DNA of 64,000 nt from Corythucha ciliata (GCA_038030265.1 CM075939.1:13807253-13871252), one strand, 5' to 3'; positions 21,901 to 34,124 are shown, counted from the stretch's first letter. Made by a program: numbers and translations. Notes: a model not told the origin generated them from the sequence alone.

Positions 21901-24900
21901 AGACCAAAATTCGGTGAATCCGATCGTGCTGTCCACCGGGGACTGGAAAAATCTACCTTTACGCTAATTAAATTATCGTTTTACCGACCCCTTGAACGTA
22001 ATCGTTTATTTAGCGCCATTTCTAGTCATAACGTCGTTGGTTTAGCCGAAATTTTCGTTTGTTGAGCCACTCAAGCACTTTGAACAACAAACAAACTTGG
22101 GTACGGCTAGCATTACGCTCCACGACCCGTGAGTGAAATCGTTTGTATACATTTTCTTAGCCATATTTTTCGTTTGGTCAGCATTTCGTAACGTTATTTT
22201 AAAAAAACGAAACATTAATGGTTTGGCCCACGTTTTACGTAACCCTACCCATGATACCCACGATTGTAATTGTTTGTTTACCCCCATTTCTAGTCGTACT
22301 ATCGTTTGTTCAAGTTTGTTTAGCCGAAATTTTTTTTTTTAGTCCCTCTAGCACTTTGAACAACGAATAAACCCAACTTGGGTGCGGCTAGCTCCACGCT
22401 CCCCGACCCATAACCAAAATAGTTTGTTGAGTGAGATAATTATCTGACGTAAAACGTACGTAAAATAGTTTATTAGCGTTTGTTTAGCCATATTTTCCGT
22501 GTGTTTAGCCATATTTTCCGTATGCTTAGCCATGCCTTTCGAAACAATATTTAAAAAAAAACAACCAAAAACATTGATTAGCTTGGCCATTCCACGTGAC
22601 CCGGCCTATAAACGGAATCGTTTGTTTAGCGGCATATCTGGACGTAAATTCGTTTGTTTAGCATTTTGAAATATATTTTTTCAACAAAAAAAATACTACG
22701 CTAAATAAACTAAAAACGTAAACAAACGAACTGACGATACAGTTATTGAGTCGGATAGCGTGAAGCTAGCCGAACCCAATTTGTTTTTATCGTTTAAAGT
22801 GATAAGAGGGGATAAACAAACGAAAATTTCGGCTAAACAAACGATGTTATAAATAAGAATGACGCTAAACAAACGATTCCGTTCATGGGCTGGGTTACGT
22901 GAAGATGGTCGCACCCTTTCTACTTTTTTAAGTATTCGTGTTTCGAAATGCTAAACAAACGAAAAGGGTTAAACAAACGAATAGGGTCATTTTCGCTTTT
23001 TTATGCGGTATGGGTCGGGTCAGGTTCACGTGCATAGTTTCGTGCTGTTGCGAGTCGATCGGCTGTGCGGGGGGGGGGGTCGTTTCTCAGTGCCGTCGGT
23101 CGAGCTACCACCACAGGTTTCAGATAAACCCGTACCCATCGCCAAACTCCTCCCATACCGTTTTTTCTAGTGTTGCGCGCTGATTTTTGTGTTCATCTCA
23201 TCCCATGGGGTTTTACGAAGGTCCAGCAAGATGATCGTGATTGTTTTTTTCTAGTTGTGCCCACCCCCTTTTTGACCATCATAGCACCGGAAAAGGGGGA
23301 TCCTTGATAAGACCGTTCTGGAGTCAGTTTTGCGGGTGAGAACGCGTATTTTACAGTTCGATATCAGAAAGGTGCAGGTGCAGGGATCCCACCGGAGGTT
23401 GCTGGCAACCCCACTGATCTTTCCAAAATCCACCCAATTCGCTTGTTGACCCCGCTTGTTCTGGTGTTGGGCGCCAGTTTTTGTTCCCGTCTTCATCCCA
23501 AGGGGGAATTTTCAGGAACCCCACTCCCCCTCACCGTTTGATGGGTTCCTCCTGTTACGCTGCTCCCCTTTTTATTGGTTCTCGATATCCCAGGAAGCTC
23601 AATCACCGGATTTTGGGCCGTGGCCAAGCTTATTTGGTGGGATTTCGAGGACAAACTGTCTGTTTCTGTGAGATATTACTCATTTTGAGGGCTGGATAGT
23701 TGAAATTACTGAAGCTGGAACACTGCTTTGTGAGGTTAAAGCGTAATACGCACCCTTCAATTTCCCGGATGAAACCCCTCTCCCCCCCGACCAGTTTTTT
23801 GGATCGAATAACGGTTCGTTGATGCATTGAAGAAGCCTCATCCTTCTTCTAACTGGATAAACCATTTTTCAGGACGCCTTTTCAGCTTTATAACCAAAGG
23901 CGTGTATAAAAGCAACCCAGTCGCCGCCGTTTTAACCTCTTGGGCTCTCGTACAAGTCATGCTTCTCGTCGGCTCGTTGAACGTCATCGCTCAAATCAAC
24001 TCTGTACTCTTCCTTCTGTCCTATTTCGCCATGAACTTGGCCTGTCTGGGATTGGACCTCACGTCCGCTCCTAATTTTAGGTTTGTTGGTCAGTTTAATT
24101 ATTCGTAGTTTCGGCATTGCTTTCGTCTTTTCAAAGTTTTCTCGCCAAAACTGTACGTTTTCGTTTGTATTTTTTTTAGACCTTCCTTCAAGTATTTTTC
24201 ATGGTCGACCGCCATTACTGGTCTTTTCGGCTCTGTCGTCATGATGTTCGTCATCAACCCACTGTACGCCATTTCATCTATCGTGCTGTGTTTCCTGTTG
24301 ATCGTCCTTCTTCATTTGTTTTCACCCTCGTCGCAAACTGCCGGCTGGGGGTCTTTGACTCAGGCCCTGATATTCCACCAGGCGAGTAAATAATCCAGGG
24401 CGTCGTTATGAGATAGCTCTGAACAACTTTTTTTTTTCCCCCGCAGGTTCGGAAATATTTACTTTTGTTGGATTCGCGAAAGGATCACGTTAAATTCTGG
24501 CGACCGCAAGTCCTGCTGTTGGTCAGTAATCCGCGGTCCTCCACTCCGCTGGTTCATTTTGTGAACGATATGAAAAAATCCGGCCTGTACGTGTTGGGGC
24601 ACGTCATAATTGGGAAGGAATTTTCGCAGCTCGACTCGGATCCAACCGTGCAGCAGAATACACTTTGGCTGTCGCTAATCGACCATTTAAAGGCAACGTC
24701 TCAGACCCCGACCAGGCTTTCGAATGATGACCGGAGTTGATTTTTTTCTCTCTCTCACTCCATCCAGGTTAAGGCGTTCGTTGAATTGACAGTAGCGAGG
24801 AGTTTGCGCGAAGGATTGAATCACTTGGGTCATTTAGCCGGCTTGGGAGCCATGAAACCGAACACAATCGTTCTGGGTTTCAGGGATGATCAACAGCCGA

Positions 24901-25967
24901 TTGACTTTTTCACGAAGTGAGCACCCCCTACCCCACCCACCCCTTCGTATATCCATTAAATTTAATTAATTTGTCGTTGTCCTCAATCAGCCTAGGATCC
25001 GACTACATGACGGACAAATTTGATCGAGACGGAAAAGCTTGGGAAATTCGTGAACAGCACCCGCAGGTTGACGCTCACGAGTACGTGTGCCTTATAAGCG
25101 ATATCCTGAGAATGCAGAAGAATATCTGCATCGCGCGTCATTTTCAAAACTTCAGTAAAGCACAAATCAAGTCAGTACTACTCCCCCCTCCATTCATCAC
25201 AATATCCAATCAATCGTGTTTCATTCGCCGTTATTTTAATTAAAAGGTCTGGCGTGTATCGGTATATCGACGTTTGGCCGGTTAATTTTTTCAACCCGCA
25301 CAATAACGATTTATTTGACACGACGAGTCTTTTCATGCTACAACTGTCTTGCATCATTAACATGGTAAAAAAAGAAATTTTTAAATTGTACTCGAAAAAC
25401 TTGTAACACCTCCCCCTCCTCTTTTTCATTCACTACCACTCAAAAAAGGTGAGCGGCTGGAGGAGTCTACGAGTTCGAGTTTTACTCTGCGAAGGTCAAG
25501 AGTCCATGTCGGACGACATAACGGAATTTTCTGGGCGTCGATCGGCGGCAAGCGTTCAAGTTCGTCAAATGTTGGACCGTTTGAGAATTAAAGCTCTCGT
25601 CGAGCAAGTGGACGACTGGTCACGCTTGAGGGCCTCACTCCGTGGGGCTCCACTGGCGCTGGACCCGAGCAATGAGACGACGAGAAATTACGTGGCGAAG
25701 TAATTTTTTCTCTCCCCCCCCCCCATCATTCCCCCTTAGTTATTCTCGGAACTATTTTCTAACTATTTGTATTGCCTTCGCAGTGTTAACCGCCTGATTT
25801 TGAACACGTCGACGGACACAGCAATTAGTTTTCTCTATTTGGATGCACCACCCGAAGAAATGAGCATGTATGGTAGCTACTTGGCTTGTCTCAATAACCT
25901 TACTAACGGCCTGAGGCCTTGTGTACTCGTCCACGGTATTAGAACTGTTACATCCACCACTTTATAA
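15976..25967 (+). CDS. SLC12A9: SLC12A9-type cation-chloride cotransporter family protein, 14 exons
   Basis: Exons: 15976-16333, 17022-17156, 17249-17383, 17461-17663, 17842-18055, 18149-18418, 23873-24080, 24180-24381, 24447-24692, 24768-24916, 24991-25170, 25247-25364, 25449-25699, 25784-25967. All join in frame to 950 residues (human about 914). Recognised blocks: [14 protein letters not shown] (TM1), [101 protein letters not shown], and a C-terminus [13 protein letters not shown]. Expected layout is twelve membrane helices and a long cytosolic C-terminal half; the extracellular loop in exon 5 has two N-glycosylation sequons (NTT, NGS). SLC12A9 (CIP1) is the divergent SLC12 member; reports link it to NKCC1 regulation and lysosomal ammonium-chloride export. 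Introns 8 and 9 use GC donors. Intron 6 is 5.4 kb of repeats. Confidence 0.94.
16334..17021 (+). other. SLC12A9 intron 1
   Basis: 688 bp intron. It contains two tandem copies of a roughly 30 bp unit with TTAGCACTTC...CTGCAG at about 16478-16533. No nested gene is seen. Confidence 0.6.
18419..19148. other. First part of SLC12A9 intron 6, no gene recognised
   Basis: Unique-looking intron sequence without a supported coding region. A C run lies at 18635-18642. Confidence 0.45.
19559..19640 (-). repeat. Fragment related to the foldback element at 63812
   Basis: Contains AATTTCTAGCAATG and GAAACCGACCAACTG, which match in reverse the interior of the element at 63812-63942. It is a diverged partial copy. 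Confidence 0.5.
19790..20225 (-). repeat. Minisatellite family B, reverse
   Basis: Reverse-oriented copy of the block at 8940-9210, extended on both sides by further family B units. A G run lies at 19861-19871. Long open frames on the minus strand are repeat-derived. Confidence 0.75.
20270..21440 (+). repeat. Minisatellite family C, 20 bp period
   Basis: Units of the form GCAGAAATTGTCAATTTCAA. Between about 20760 and 20880 six adjacent 20 bp units are nearly identical; units decay toward both sides. The TGTCAATTT core recurs at 56240-57480. There is no spacer diversity, so this is not a CRISPR array. Confidence 0.9.
21990..23000. repeat. Minisatellite family D with an inverted third copy
   Basis: CGTTTGTTTAGCC repeats forward to about 22690, then in reverse (GGCTAAACAAACG) to about 22985. 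A longer module containing AGCACTTTGAACAAC and CGGCTAGC occurs forward at about 21995-22125 and 22285-22415 and, more diverged, inverted at about 22745-22890. Confidence 0.75.
23000..23872. other. End of SLC12A9 intron 6, no gene recognised
   Basis: Contains a G run at about 23069-23078 and two related segments (about 23165-23225 and 23455-23520) sharing a TTTTTGT...TTCATC...ATCCCA pattern. No coding exon is supported before exon 7. Confidence 0.4.
24382..24446 (+). other. GC-AG intron 8 of SLC12A9
   Basis: Exon 8 ends CAG at 24381 and the intron begins GCGAGT. Conserved protein sequence (FHQ then VRKY) fixes the junction, and the nearest GT would break the frame. Confidence 0.88.
24693..24767 (+). 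other. GC-AG intron 9 of SLC12A9
   Basis: Exon 9 ends AAG at 24692 and the intron begins GCAACG. Conserved sequence (WLSLIDHLK then VKAF) fixes the junction, and the GT donors nearby give frame breaks or stops. Confidence 0.85.
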
Positions 25968-26760
25968 ATATCTTTATAGATGATTATTTTTTTATATTTA
26001 ATTTTAAGGCGATAACTCATTTTATTGTGATTATTTATGATTCCTCTATTGAAATTAATTGCTTTGCACACATTACATCATTCCGTATCTTTAAAAAATA
26101 ATTTTTATTTACTTCGGCGTTTATACTAGAGCGCTGTGATATCGCTTTGATACCGCCGACAAGACGTGCAAGCCTCCAGGACGGATGGAAACAGCTGGAA
26201 CTGACAAAAACAACTGGATATGACGAAGTCCATCCACTCTCGTACAGTTGTTTCTAACCATCCTAGACGCTTTCACGATGTGTGGGTGGTATTGTATCGC
26301 TCTGGTATGAACGGCGCCTTTGACGGCCTCAAGTTATTCGCAAATGTAACAACTAAAAATGTATAGTTCTGGCCGGCGATTTAAGCGTGATTTTGTGTTT
26401 AATTAGCTCCAAAAATGAAGAAAAGTTACGGTCTGGTTAACATTGCTGTTGTTTAGTGGTGACAATGTGGTGACGCTTTGAATGTAACACAACATACTGT
26501 TATACGTGCAATAATTTATTTTAAAAATTATTTAGCCAGAAAAAAACAATTTTATGTATTTTACGACTACCACCTGGAATGGCACCTTCGGCTGCTGCCC
26601 CTTTTCGGTCTTTAGGCCTTTGTGGGGCAGTTCCACCACCCCAGGTGGCCCAAATATATGATGGTGAGGGGGGGATTACTGGGAACCGAAATATCGGGCC
26701 GTACGCATAACTCGCTGCTGAATGGTATCGTACTCCCCCGTCCCTTTTCTCCTATTTTGA
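25968..26760. other. SLC12A9 3' flank, no further gene
   Basis: No canonical AATAAA is obvious in the first 150 bp after the stop codon. A nested inverted repeat lies at 26570-26648 (CCACCTGG paired with CCAGGTGG, and CTGCCCC paired with GGGGCAG). Confidence 0.4.
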
Positions 26761-28400
26761 AGTGATTTTCGGTCATTTGTATCAGGAGAGTATGATATGG
26801 TGGAAGCTGTGTAAATTCCTCCGTTTACGAGCTTCTAGCACATTCTATTCTTCTAGTCATTCGGGACCATTAAATTGACCAAAACGATTAAAGTCACCCC
26901 TTGCTTCTCGTGCTCTGGGGCGATTTTCGGTATTTTGTATCAGGAGAATATGATGTGTAAATTCCTCCGTTGCGAGCTTCCAGTACATTCTATTCTCCTG
27001 GCCATTAGGGAACAAAACCTGCCTAAAACGACGAATTTTGATCCTTTTTTCTCGTGTTTTGAGGCGTTTTTCGGTTATCGTATTAGGAGAATATGATTTG
27101 CCGGGAGCTGCTAACATTCATTCGTTGACAACGAGCTCCCAGCCCATTCTATTCGTCAAGAAACCAAAATGTGACGTAAACGACGAATATTGTTGGGTAA
27201 ATCGTAATAAAAGATCAAACGACGGTAGCAAAAATTTCCTGCCTCCAACTTGCTTAAAAAATTGTGTTTTGAAGCGATTTTCGGTCTTATGTATAAGGAG
27301 ATTATGACGTGGCGGAAGCGGTGTAAATTCCTCCGTTGACAAGCTCCCAGCACTTTCTATTCACCTGGTCATTTTAAGGACCAGGAATTAAAAAAAAAAA
27401 ACGATGAATTTTGCCCAATTTCTCGTGTTTTGAGGCGAGTTCGGACTTTGTATCAGGAGAATATGAAGTTCAGGGAAACGTGAAAAATTGTCAAAAATTA
27501 TTTCGTCGACGAGCTTCCAGCACATTCTATTCTCCTGGTCATTAGCGACTTTTTAGGAAAATTGTCAAAAACGACGAATTTTGCCCCTTTTTCTGGTGTT
27601 TTAGGTGGATTTTTGATTTTTTGTATCAGGAGGATATGAAGTTCTGGGACCTGGAAAAAAAAATCTGTCGATTGGCTCCCAGCACGCTCTATTCTCATGG
27701 TTTTTGAGGACCAAAACTTATCAAAAACGATGAATTATGCCCGTTTTCTCTCGTATTTTGAGGCGATATTGAGCCTTTTATACCGGGAGAATAGATTTGC
27801 CGGGAGCTGTTAAATTCTTCCGTTGACGAGATCCCAGCACATTCTATTGTCCTGATCATTAAGGACCAAAACTTGTTAATATGACGAATTCTGTCCCATT
27901 TTTCTCGTGTTTTCCAGCGGTTTTAGGATCTGAATCAGGAGAATATGATATGTGCTGGTAGCTGTGAAGATTCCCCCGTTGACGAGCTCCCAGCACATTT
28001 TATTCTCCTGGTCTTTAGGGACCAAAAATGGGTTAGAAACGACTAATTTTTCCCCCTCTTTCTCGTGTTTTGTGGCGATTTCCGGTTTTCTGTATTTCCT
28101 CGTGCTTAGAACCGATTTTCGGTCGTTTGAATCAGGATAATATAATGTACTGGGAGCTGAGAGAATACCTCCGTCGAAGAGCTCCCGGCAGCGGCACGTA
28201 CATTCCATTAAACTGTTCATTTGGTGACCAAAACTTGTCAAAAACGACTAATTTTGCCCAATTTGACTCGTGTTTTTGAGACGATTTTCTGCCAGGAAAA
28301 TATACGGAGTTCTGGGAACTGAGAACAATTTTCCATCGACGAGCTCCCAGTAGATTCCACTGTCCTGTTAATTTTTTGGTGGAAAATTTGAGGAAAAAGC
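26760..28400. repeat. Tandem array of about ten palindrome-bearing units
   Basis: Units of roughly 150-210 bp. Each contains a left arm like TCAGGAGAATATGATGTGC...GGAGCTG and, about 20 bp later, a right arm like AGCTCCCAGCACATTCTATT then CTCCTGG, which is its near reverse complement. Between hairpins a conserved link reads AGGACCAAAACTTGTCAAAA...TTTCTCGTGTTTTGAGGCGA. Right arms begin near 26830, 26977, 27130, 27343, 27512, 27670, 27831, 27983, 28180 and 28343. No coding region is supported. Confidence 0.88.
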
Positions 28401-28761
28401 TTTTCCGTGCGAGTTTGTGCTATTCTGCGTGATATATTGCGCCAAATGGAGCTTTAAGCGCGGAATTATAAGAAAATGCGTGATTTGAGAAATTTCCAGA
28501 GGTCATTCCACGATAAATTTAGTGTAGAATCGCGATGTGTGCTATTTCTGAAGGCAATTTTGTCGATGTTCGCCTGACGATGAGCTAAATAAAGAGCGTT
28601 TTTAAAGTTAAAACCAAAGTAAAAGAGCAAATTTGTGTTATTTTGGAGACTATTTTGCGCATAATAAATATTCCTGGTAGAAAGAGCTCAAGCACGAGGC
28701 AGCTTTGTGAATTATTGGATTTTTATGGTAGTCATTTTGCGGATAAAATTGAGGGAGGCGT

Positions 28762-28810
28762 CAGTGGCGGATCTAGGATATCATCATGGGAGGGGCTCCA
28801 CCATATTCAT
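28762..28810 (+). repeat. Transposon-like terminus CAGTGGCGGATC
   Basis: CAGTGGCGGATCTAGG followed shortly by GGGAGGGGC. The same start occurs at 62908 and, as CAGTGGTGGATC, at 19149. It is a recurrent transposon-end motif here; no partner end was identified for this copy. Confidence 0.4.
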
Positions 28811-28889
28811 CTGATTTACTTTTTATTTTTATGGAACAATTGTTCCAGCCATTTTGTCCATCATGTTTCCATGCCACCCACTCTACTTT

Positions 28890-29360
28890 ATCAAATGAAT
28901 CCACGAATTAGCGTTTTTCTCCTCAATTTTTGGAGTGCATTTGGCGCTTTTTCTCCATTTTAGCACGGAATTAGAGTTTTTCTTCATTTTCTCCATTTTG
29001 AGCGCGAATTACCGCGTTTTCTCAATTTTAGCAGCGAATTTTCTCAAATTGATCCGCAAAGTAGTGTTTTTCCCTCATTTTAACTGCGTACGAGCGCTAT
29101 TTTTTTTTCAATTTTAGCCGCGATTTAATTCTTTATTTTAGGCGCGAGTTATTTCTTATTAGTTTTACCCGCAAATTACCGCTTTTATACAATTTAATTT
29201 AGCCCCGAATTAGCGAATCCCCTCGAAATCTGCGAATTGGCGTTTTTCTCCAATTCAGCTGCGAATGAGCTCTCTTTTTACTAACTTCAACCGCGAATTA
29301 ATTCATTCTATAAATTTTACGAGCGAATGAGCTCTTTTAACTTAATTTTAGGAGGGAAAA
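28890..29360 (+). repeat. Minisatellite family A, forward
   Basis: Forward units with the GCCGCGAATTA core and T-rich spacers. No gene. Confidence 0.75.
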
Positions 29361-29830
29361 TCTGTAATTATTGTACCGTGTTGATTCTTTTGGTCATTAA
29401 TTAAACACTCGTGATATTAAGGCACACAGATTACGCGTTTATTCGTGTGTTCTTTTTACACAGCACCTCTCAACACGATGTGTCGGTACAATGTCTTCTG
29501 TCTGTAACCTCCCTCGACTTTCCCGCTTACTACTGTTACAATTATATATTTCTCAATTTGAGCGACAAGCGCTAATACGCCATCTTCTTAGGGGGAGGGG
29601 AGTGAAAACCCAGACCCCACCCCGTAAATACGCATCAGGAAGCCGTGATTCGAATTATTTTGGAGAAACCGTGGGCGTCGGGCAGCTGTTTAGCCTGGTG
29701 GCGAATGGGAGATCGTCGTGACTGCCTGTTAGTCAAGCAGGGCGGTGCAATTAGGTGGCAAGGGGATGACAGCTGCCCACCTCTTTCTTCTGTTCGAAAC
29801 CAGCTATGCAATCGGAAACCTAAATCACGG
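29360..29830. other. No gene recognised
   Basis: Unique-looking segment between two repeat blocks, including AGCCTGGTGGCGAATGGGAG near 29692. No coding or RNA gene could be supported. A TGTTCGAAACC near 29790 resembles a B box, but no matching A box lies at tRNA spacing. Confidence 0.3.
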
Positions 29831-30770
29831 ACAAATTTGAGAAAAAGCGCTAATTCACATAAAATTGACAAAATACTTTTCAATTTACCTGTGATTCGCA
29901 CGTAAGTTGAGTGAAATAACCGCAAAAATACACCATTTTGAGCTAAATATCAGCGAAATTGTAAGTTTTTGGTATAAATATCCAGGAAATGGCAAGTTTA
30001 TAATCTGGACCTTCACGAAATCACATAAGTTCCGGGACTTTCAGAAAAACTGCAAGTGCCATTATGTGGCCTTGAACCCTTGAGCAAGTCGACCCTGATC
30101 ACGCCTGTAACTTGAATTTGAATATAGAATTGAAATTAAATGAATTTGCAATTTGTCGTAATAATTTGAGCGAAATCACAAGTTTCATCGCTGATTATTT
30201 ACGATAAATTGACAGTTTCAGGCCTTCGCCGGGTTTTAATTCCTGCAAAATTGCGGTTTTTGGGTCAATTTCGAAACCTTATACGTAGCAGCGGAACCCT
30301 GCAGGCTTTAGCCGGTCCCAATCCAGGCCAATTTGATTACTCTGAAAAAAGCAAATTTCAGGTGTAGTTGGTGGGGAAATCTTTTTGGGTGTTGTGGGGG
30401 GGAGGGGTCCACAAGTTTCCTGGCTTAATATCCGCGTTTTTGAAAGTTTCGGGTCTTCAGGTGTTGATCCAAAGCAATATTGCAAGTTTTGGGGATGTTT
30501 TCGTGAGGGCGGGTTCAACAGTCTAGCCGGCTCTAATAAAACAGAGCCCTGATCCTGTTGAATATCCAGGAAATTGGAAGTTCCATGGCCAAAATATCCA
30601 CGGCAATACAACTTTCGGGTCCTTATTCTTACGGGAATGTACGTTTGGGTTCTTAATTTATGAGAAAATGCAAGTTTTCAACGGTTTTTATTTCGTGAAA
30701 ATAGCCATTTTAGGATCTTAATTTCGAGAAATTTCAAGTTTTTTGGCCTTTTTTTGTGACCAGCCATTCT
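29830..30770. repeat. Diverged minisatellite, family E-like
   Basis: Irregular units around GAAATTGCAAGTTTTGGGTC, mixed at the start with reverse family A. Too diverged to count units. No gene. Confidence 0.5.
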
Positions 30771-33050
30771 AAGCTTTATGAAACCCGAACCTGCCCCCCA
30801 CCACTGTCATCATCCGTCGTGTTCATATACGCTCGAGGGCTCAGGGGAATTCTAAATTCTGTCCACCATTCCAACTATACGCCCATGGGCTTTAAAAGGG
30901 AACATTTCTGGTTTTGCGATATCGGGTAGGGGCGAAGGGATTAAGAGGCATATGGAAAATAATATTCTCGATTCATCATTTCTTGTCTCTCTGGCTCATT
31001 CTTGGAGGAAAGTAATCCTCGGATGAACATTTTTGAGTTAATGAACAACTACGTCACTCGTATTTTTAGTCTGACTTGCTAATTTATTTAAACTAAAAAG
31101 CCCTAGAAACTTTATTTTTTTCAATTTCTCGAAACACTTCTAATCGGGTGCTTTAAATCTTGTAGAGTTTCACTGAAAATACTCGTAGGATAACTACAGC
31201 AGGACGAAGGGGGTGCAAGTATAAATGGGGGAGAATAGGCACGGCAAAGGCGATTTCCATAGGAATAGAGAACGACCTATTCTCGTTTACCTCTTTTGAG
31301 TTTCGAGTCGAGCAATTATTCATTTGCAATAATCCACCCCCCCCCCTCCCATCACTGTAATTGAGGGGGACGATCGCCATACCCATCCTACCCTACCATC
31401 AAGTCACGCATTTGAAAAACGAGATAACGAGAATTTATGGGACTGTTTTTTTTTCTCTTTTTTCCCCTCGTCTTCTTTAAGACTTCCTAGTTGGTAATTT
31501 TACAATTTATATGAAGGCACGCCAAATCAACTTAACAAAAGCCGTTTACACCCATAACAGGACGACCAGGAGTTGAGTAATTATGAGCTCATCCCGCTAT
31601 TAAAAAAAAAAAAAAAAAAAACAATTTCGCCGGAAAACAACTCTCAGCGGGGTTGACAACTGTAAATTGATCAAATTTGTCCACGTCACCGTTATCGTGG
31701 AGGACGCGAGGGAAAAATTGTTATTGTTTTCATATGGAAATCATCTCGCGGAGTGTAGGAAGGAGAGCATCTCCTTATCGGCGTTACTGATGGGGAGGGG
31801 GGATTTTTAATTTTGTTTCTCCCTTAAAAAAATATATATAATTTATGTTTCAAAACGCGGAGCGTAATTAATTTCATCAATTTTCGAAGAAATGCTTTCA
31901 GAGACAGTAAAAAAATACAAGTTTTCTGGAACGTAATTAAGATATAAAAGGAAATCTTCTGTAAAAATTAAATAACAACAGAAGAGTTGTTTTTTGATAA
32001 AAGTGGCTATTAAAAAAAAAAAAAAATTGAAATATCGCGTCCCATGAATTGGATACCACCGTGGAATGAGAATAGCCGTTTTCCGAAGACGCATTGTGAT
32101 GCTCGCTGTAGGGCCAATTAAATCCCCGTGTCTATAAAGGGTAATACACATAAACCTTGAAGAGTTGGGCGGTGGATGATGACGAGTGGTGGGAGGGGGA
32201 GAGGTTGTTGATATAGTTTTAAAACAACAGAAACCCTTTCTATTCCGCCTTTGAAATAGAAATCAAGAGACTTTTCTACCGACCCACTGTTTATAAATAC
32301 GGCGAAGAAGGCTGAAAATTCTGGTTGAGGACGACCATAAGAATACGAATTGCCCTAACTTGAGCGGGAGAGGGAAAAAATGCTTAAACCCTATAAAATC
32401 TTATGTTTTTCTCCCCTTTGAAACCCCACCACTTCAGCCGATCCTTTTTTGTCTTTGTTAAGTCCCGACCTCAGCGATGGAGACATATCCAGAGCTATAA
32501 AATTGATAATTCCATTCCCCTCGTCGACCCATACTTAAAAAAAAAAAAAAAAAAAAAAGCTGAAAAAGGAGAGATCGATCTAGGAATCTTCGCCCGCGCC
32601 CATAAGTTTCGTGCCCCGCGAGCCGCACTGCTTTTATATACAAAGGTATACTATGGCGAAGGTCAGTTTGTGTGGTAATTGCGCTGGGAACGTGGGCGGG
32701 GTGGGTTATTGCAACTCGGAAAGGCGCTACTGTCTGGATGAAACGTGGAGATTTGTTCGGATTGGGCTGTAAACCGCGTTTTTGATGCTGTTCTAGAGAG
32801 AGGCTCGAGCGTTAAATGTGTGGTGTTCACACGTTGGAATTCAACAGAATACCTTCCTCCTTGTGTGTATAAGTGGAGGGGGTGGTGTGGCCAGTTTTGA
32901 CTGTTTTGGGCTCTACAATTCGAGCTTGTTTCGCCATACGAAAACAGATCATTTGGTTGCTTGAGTGTTGATTTTGGTATCAGAATACTTGCGTGAGACC
33001 GAAAAACAGTTCAATCATTCTACCGCCGTAAAAAAAAAGAGAAAAGAAAT
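30770..33050. other. Largely unique region, no gene proven
   Basis: Non-repetitive AT-rich sequence with A runs at 31602-31620, 32012-32025 and 32538-32557. A TATA-like TTTTATATACAAAG at about 32632 is followed by ATGGCGAAG and a GT at about 32651. That could be a first exon of the gene hinted at by 38749-39195, but nothing confirms it. Confidence 0.3.
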
Positions 33051-34000
33051 GAAAGTTTTAGCCAAGAAATACCTCTTTTTCTCAATTTATGCTACCCCCA
33101 GAAATTTCGAATTTCCGTTTTATCAATAATTTTAGCAGTAAATAAGATTTTTTCCCTCAATTTGGTCCACAAATTCGCCCTTTGTCTCGATATTGCTACG
33201 AAAGGGCGATTTATGTCAATTTTAGCCTTGTATAAGCGTCTTTTTTTCAACTTCAGCAGAGAATCCACGATTTCTTCCAATCACATAGCTACGAATTAGC
33301 GTTTGTTCTCATTTTAGCAGCTTATTAGCGACTTTTTCGCATTTAGCCATGTTTTAGAGCTTTTTCTTCATTTTAGCAGTGAATTAGCGTTTTTTCTTTA
33401 TTTTAGACGGGAATCAGCGCTTTTCCTCCATTTTAGCAGTGAATTATTAGCGGTTATTTATTCACGTTTGGCCTCGAATTAGCGCTGCCCCTCAATTTTA
33501 ACGCTTTTTATCCAAATTATCGGCAAATAATTGTGATGTATTCAAATATAGCAACGTATTAACTCTTTTTCTAAATTTCAACCGCGAATTCAAGGTTTTT
33601 CTCTATTTCAGTTCCGAAATGGCTGTTTTTATCAATTCAGTGATAAAAATGCCTCCAGAAATCGCGTATTTGCATTTTCTAGATTTAGCGTATTCTAGAT
33701 GAGTGTGTTTTCTCAATTTTAGCAACGAATTAGCTCCTTTTTTAAAACCATTTTTGCTGCAAATTGGCTCTTTTTCTCCACTTTACAGCTGTAAATTAAC
33801 GATGTATTCATATGGAGCGACCAACTAGAGCCTTTTCTCAATTTTAGCCGCGAATTAGTGCTTTTCGCTATAATTTAGCCGTGAATTAGCGCTTTTTCTT
33901 AATTTTCAAACCACAAGGCGCTCCCTCAAAAAGCTGTATAACCGCAAAACACTCAAACCACAGAAAGCTCCTAGCACCAAACTCTCGAACCATTGATTCA
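33050..34000 (+). repeat. Minisatellite family A, forward
   Basis: Forward units at about 30 bp spacing ending just before 33910. A well-preserved pair lies at 33835-33900 (TTTAGCCGTGAATTAGCGC). Confidence 0.85.
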
Positions 34001-34124
34001 GACTTAAGCTCAAGGGAGGGCGCATAAACAAGCCCCCCCCCCCACCAACCAACCAAGAAAAACTCATTAATTTGCCGGGATTACATGTTTTTCTAGAAAT
34101 TTAACTTTCCATGGTGAACAGGAG

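Noticed and set aside
24465..24740. Reading SLC12A9 exon 9 through to the stop at 24738
   Set aside because: The 16 residues after 24692 do not match the family, and exon 10 restores the conserved sequence directly.
26857..28279. Several 60-120 codon frames in the palindrome array
   Set aside because: They overlap on both strands and follow the repeat period.
29680..29800. A-box-like and B-box-like words suggesting a tRNA or SINE
   Set aside because: The boxes are about 100 bp apart and no cloverleaf can be drawn.
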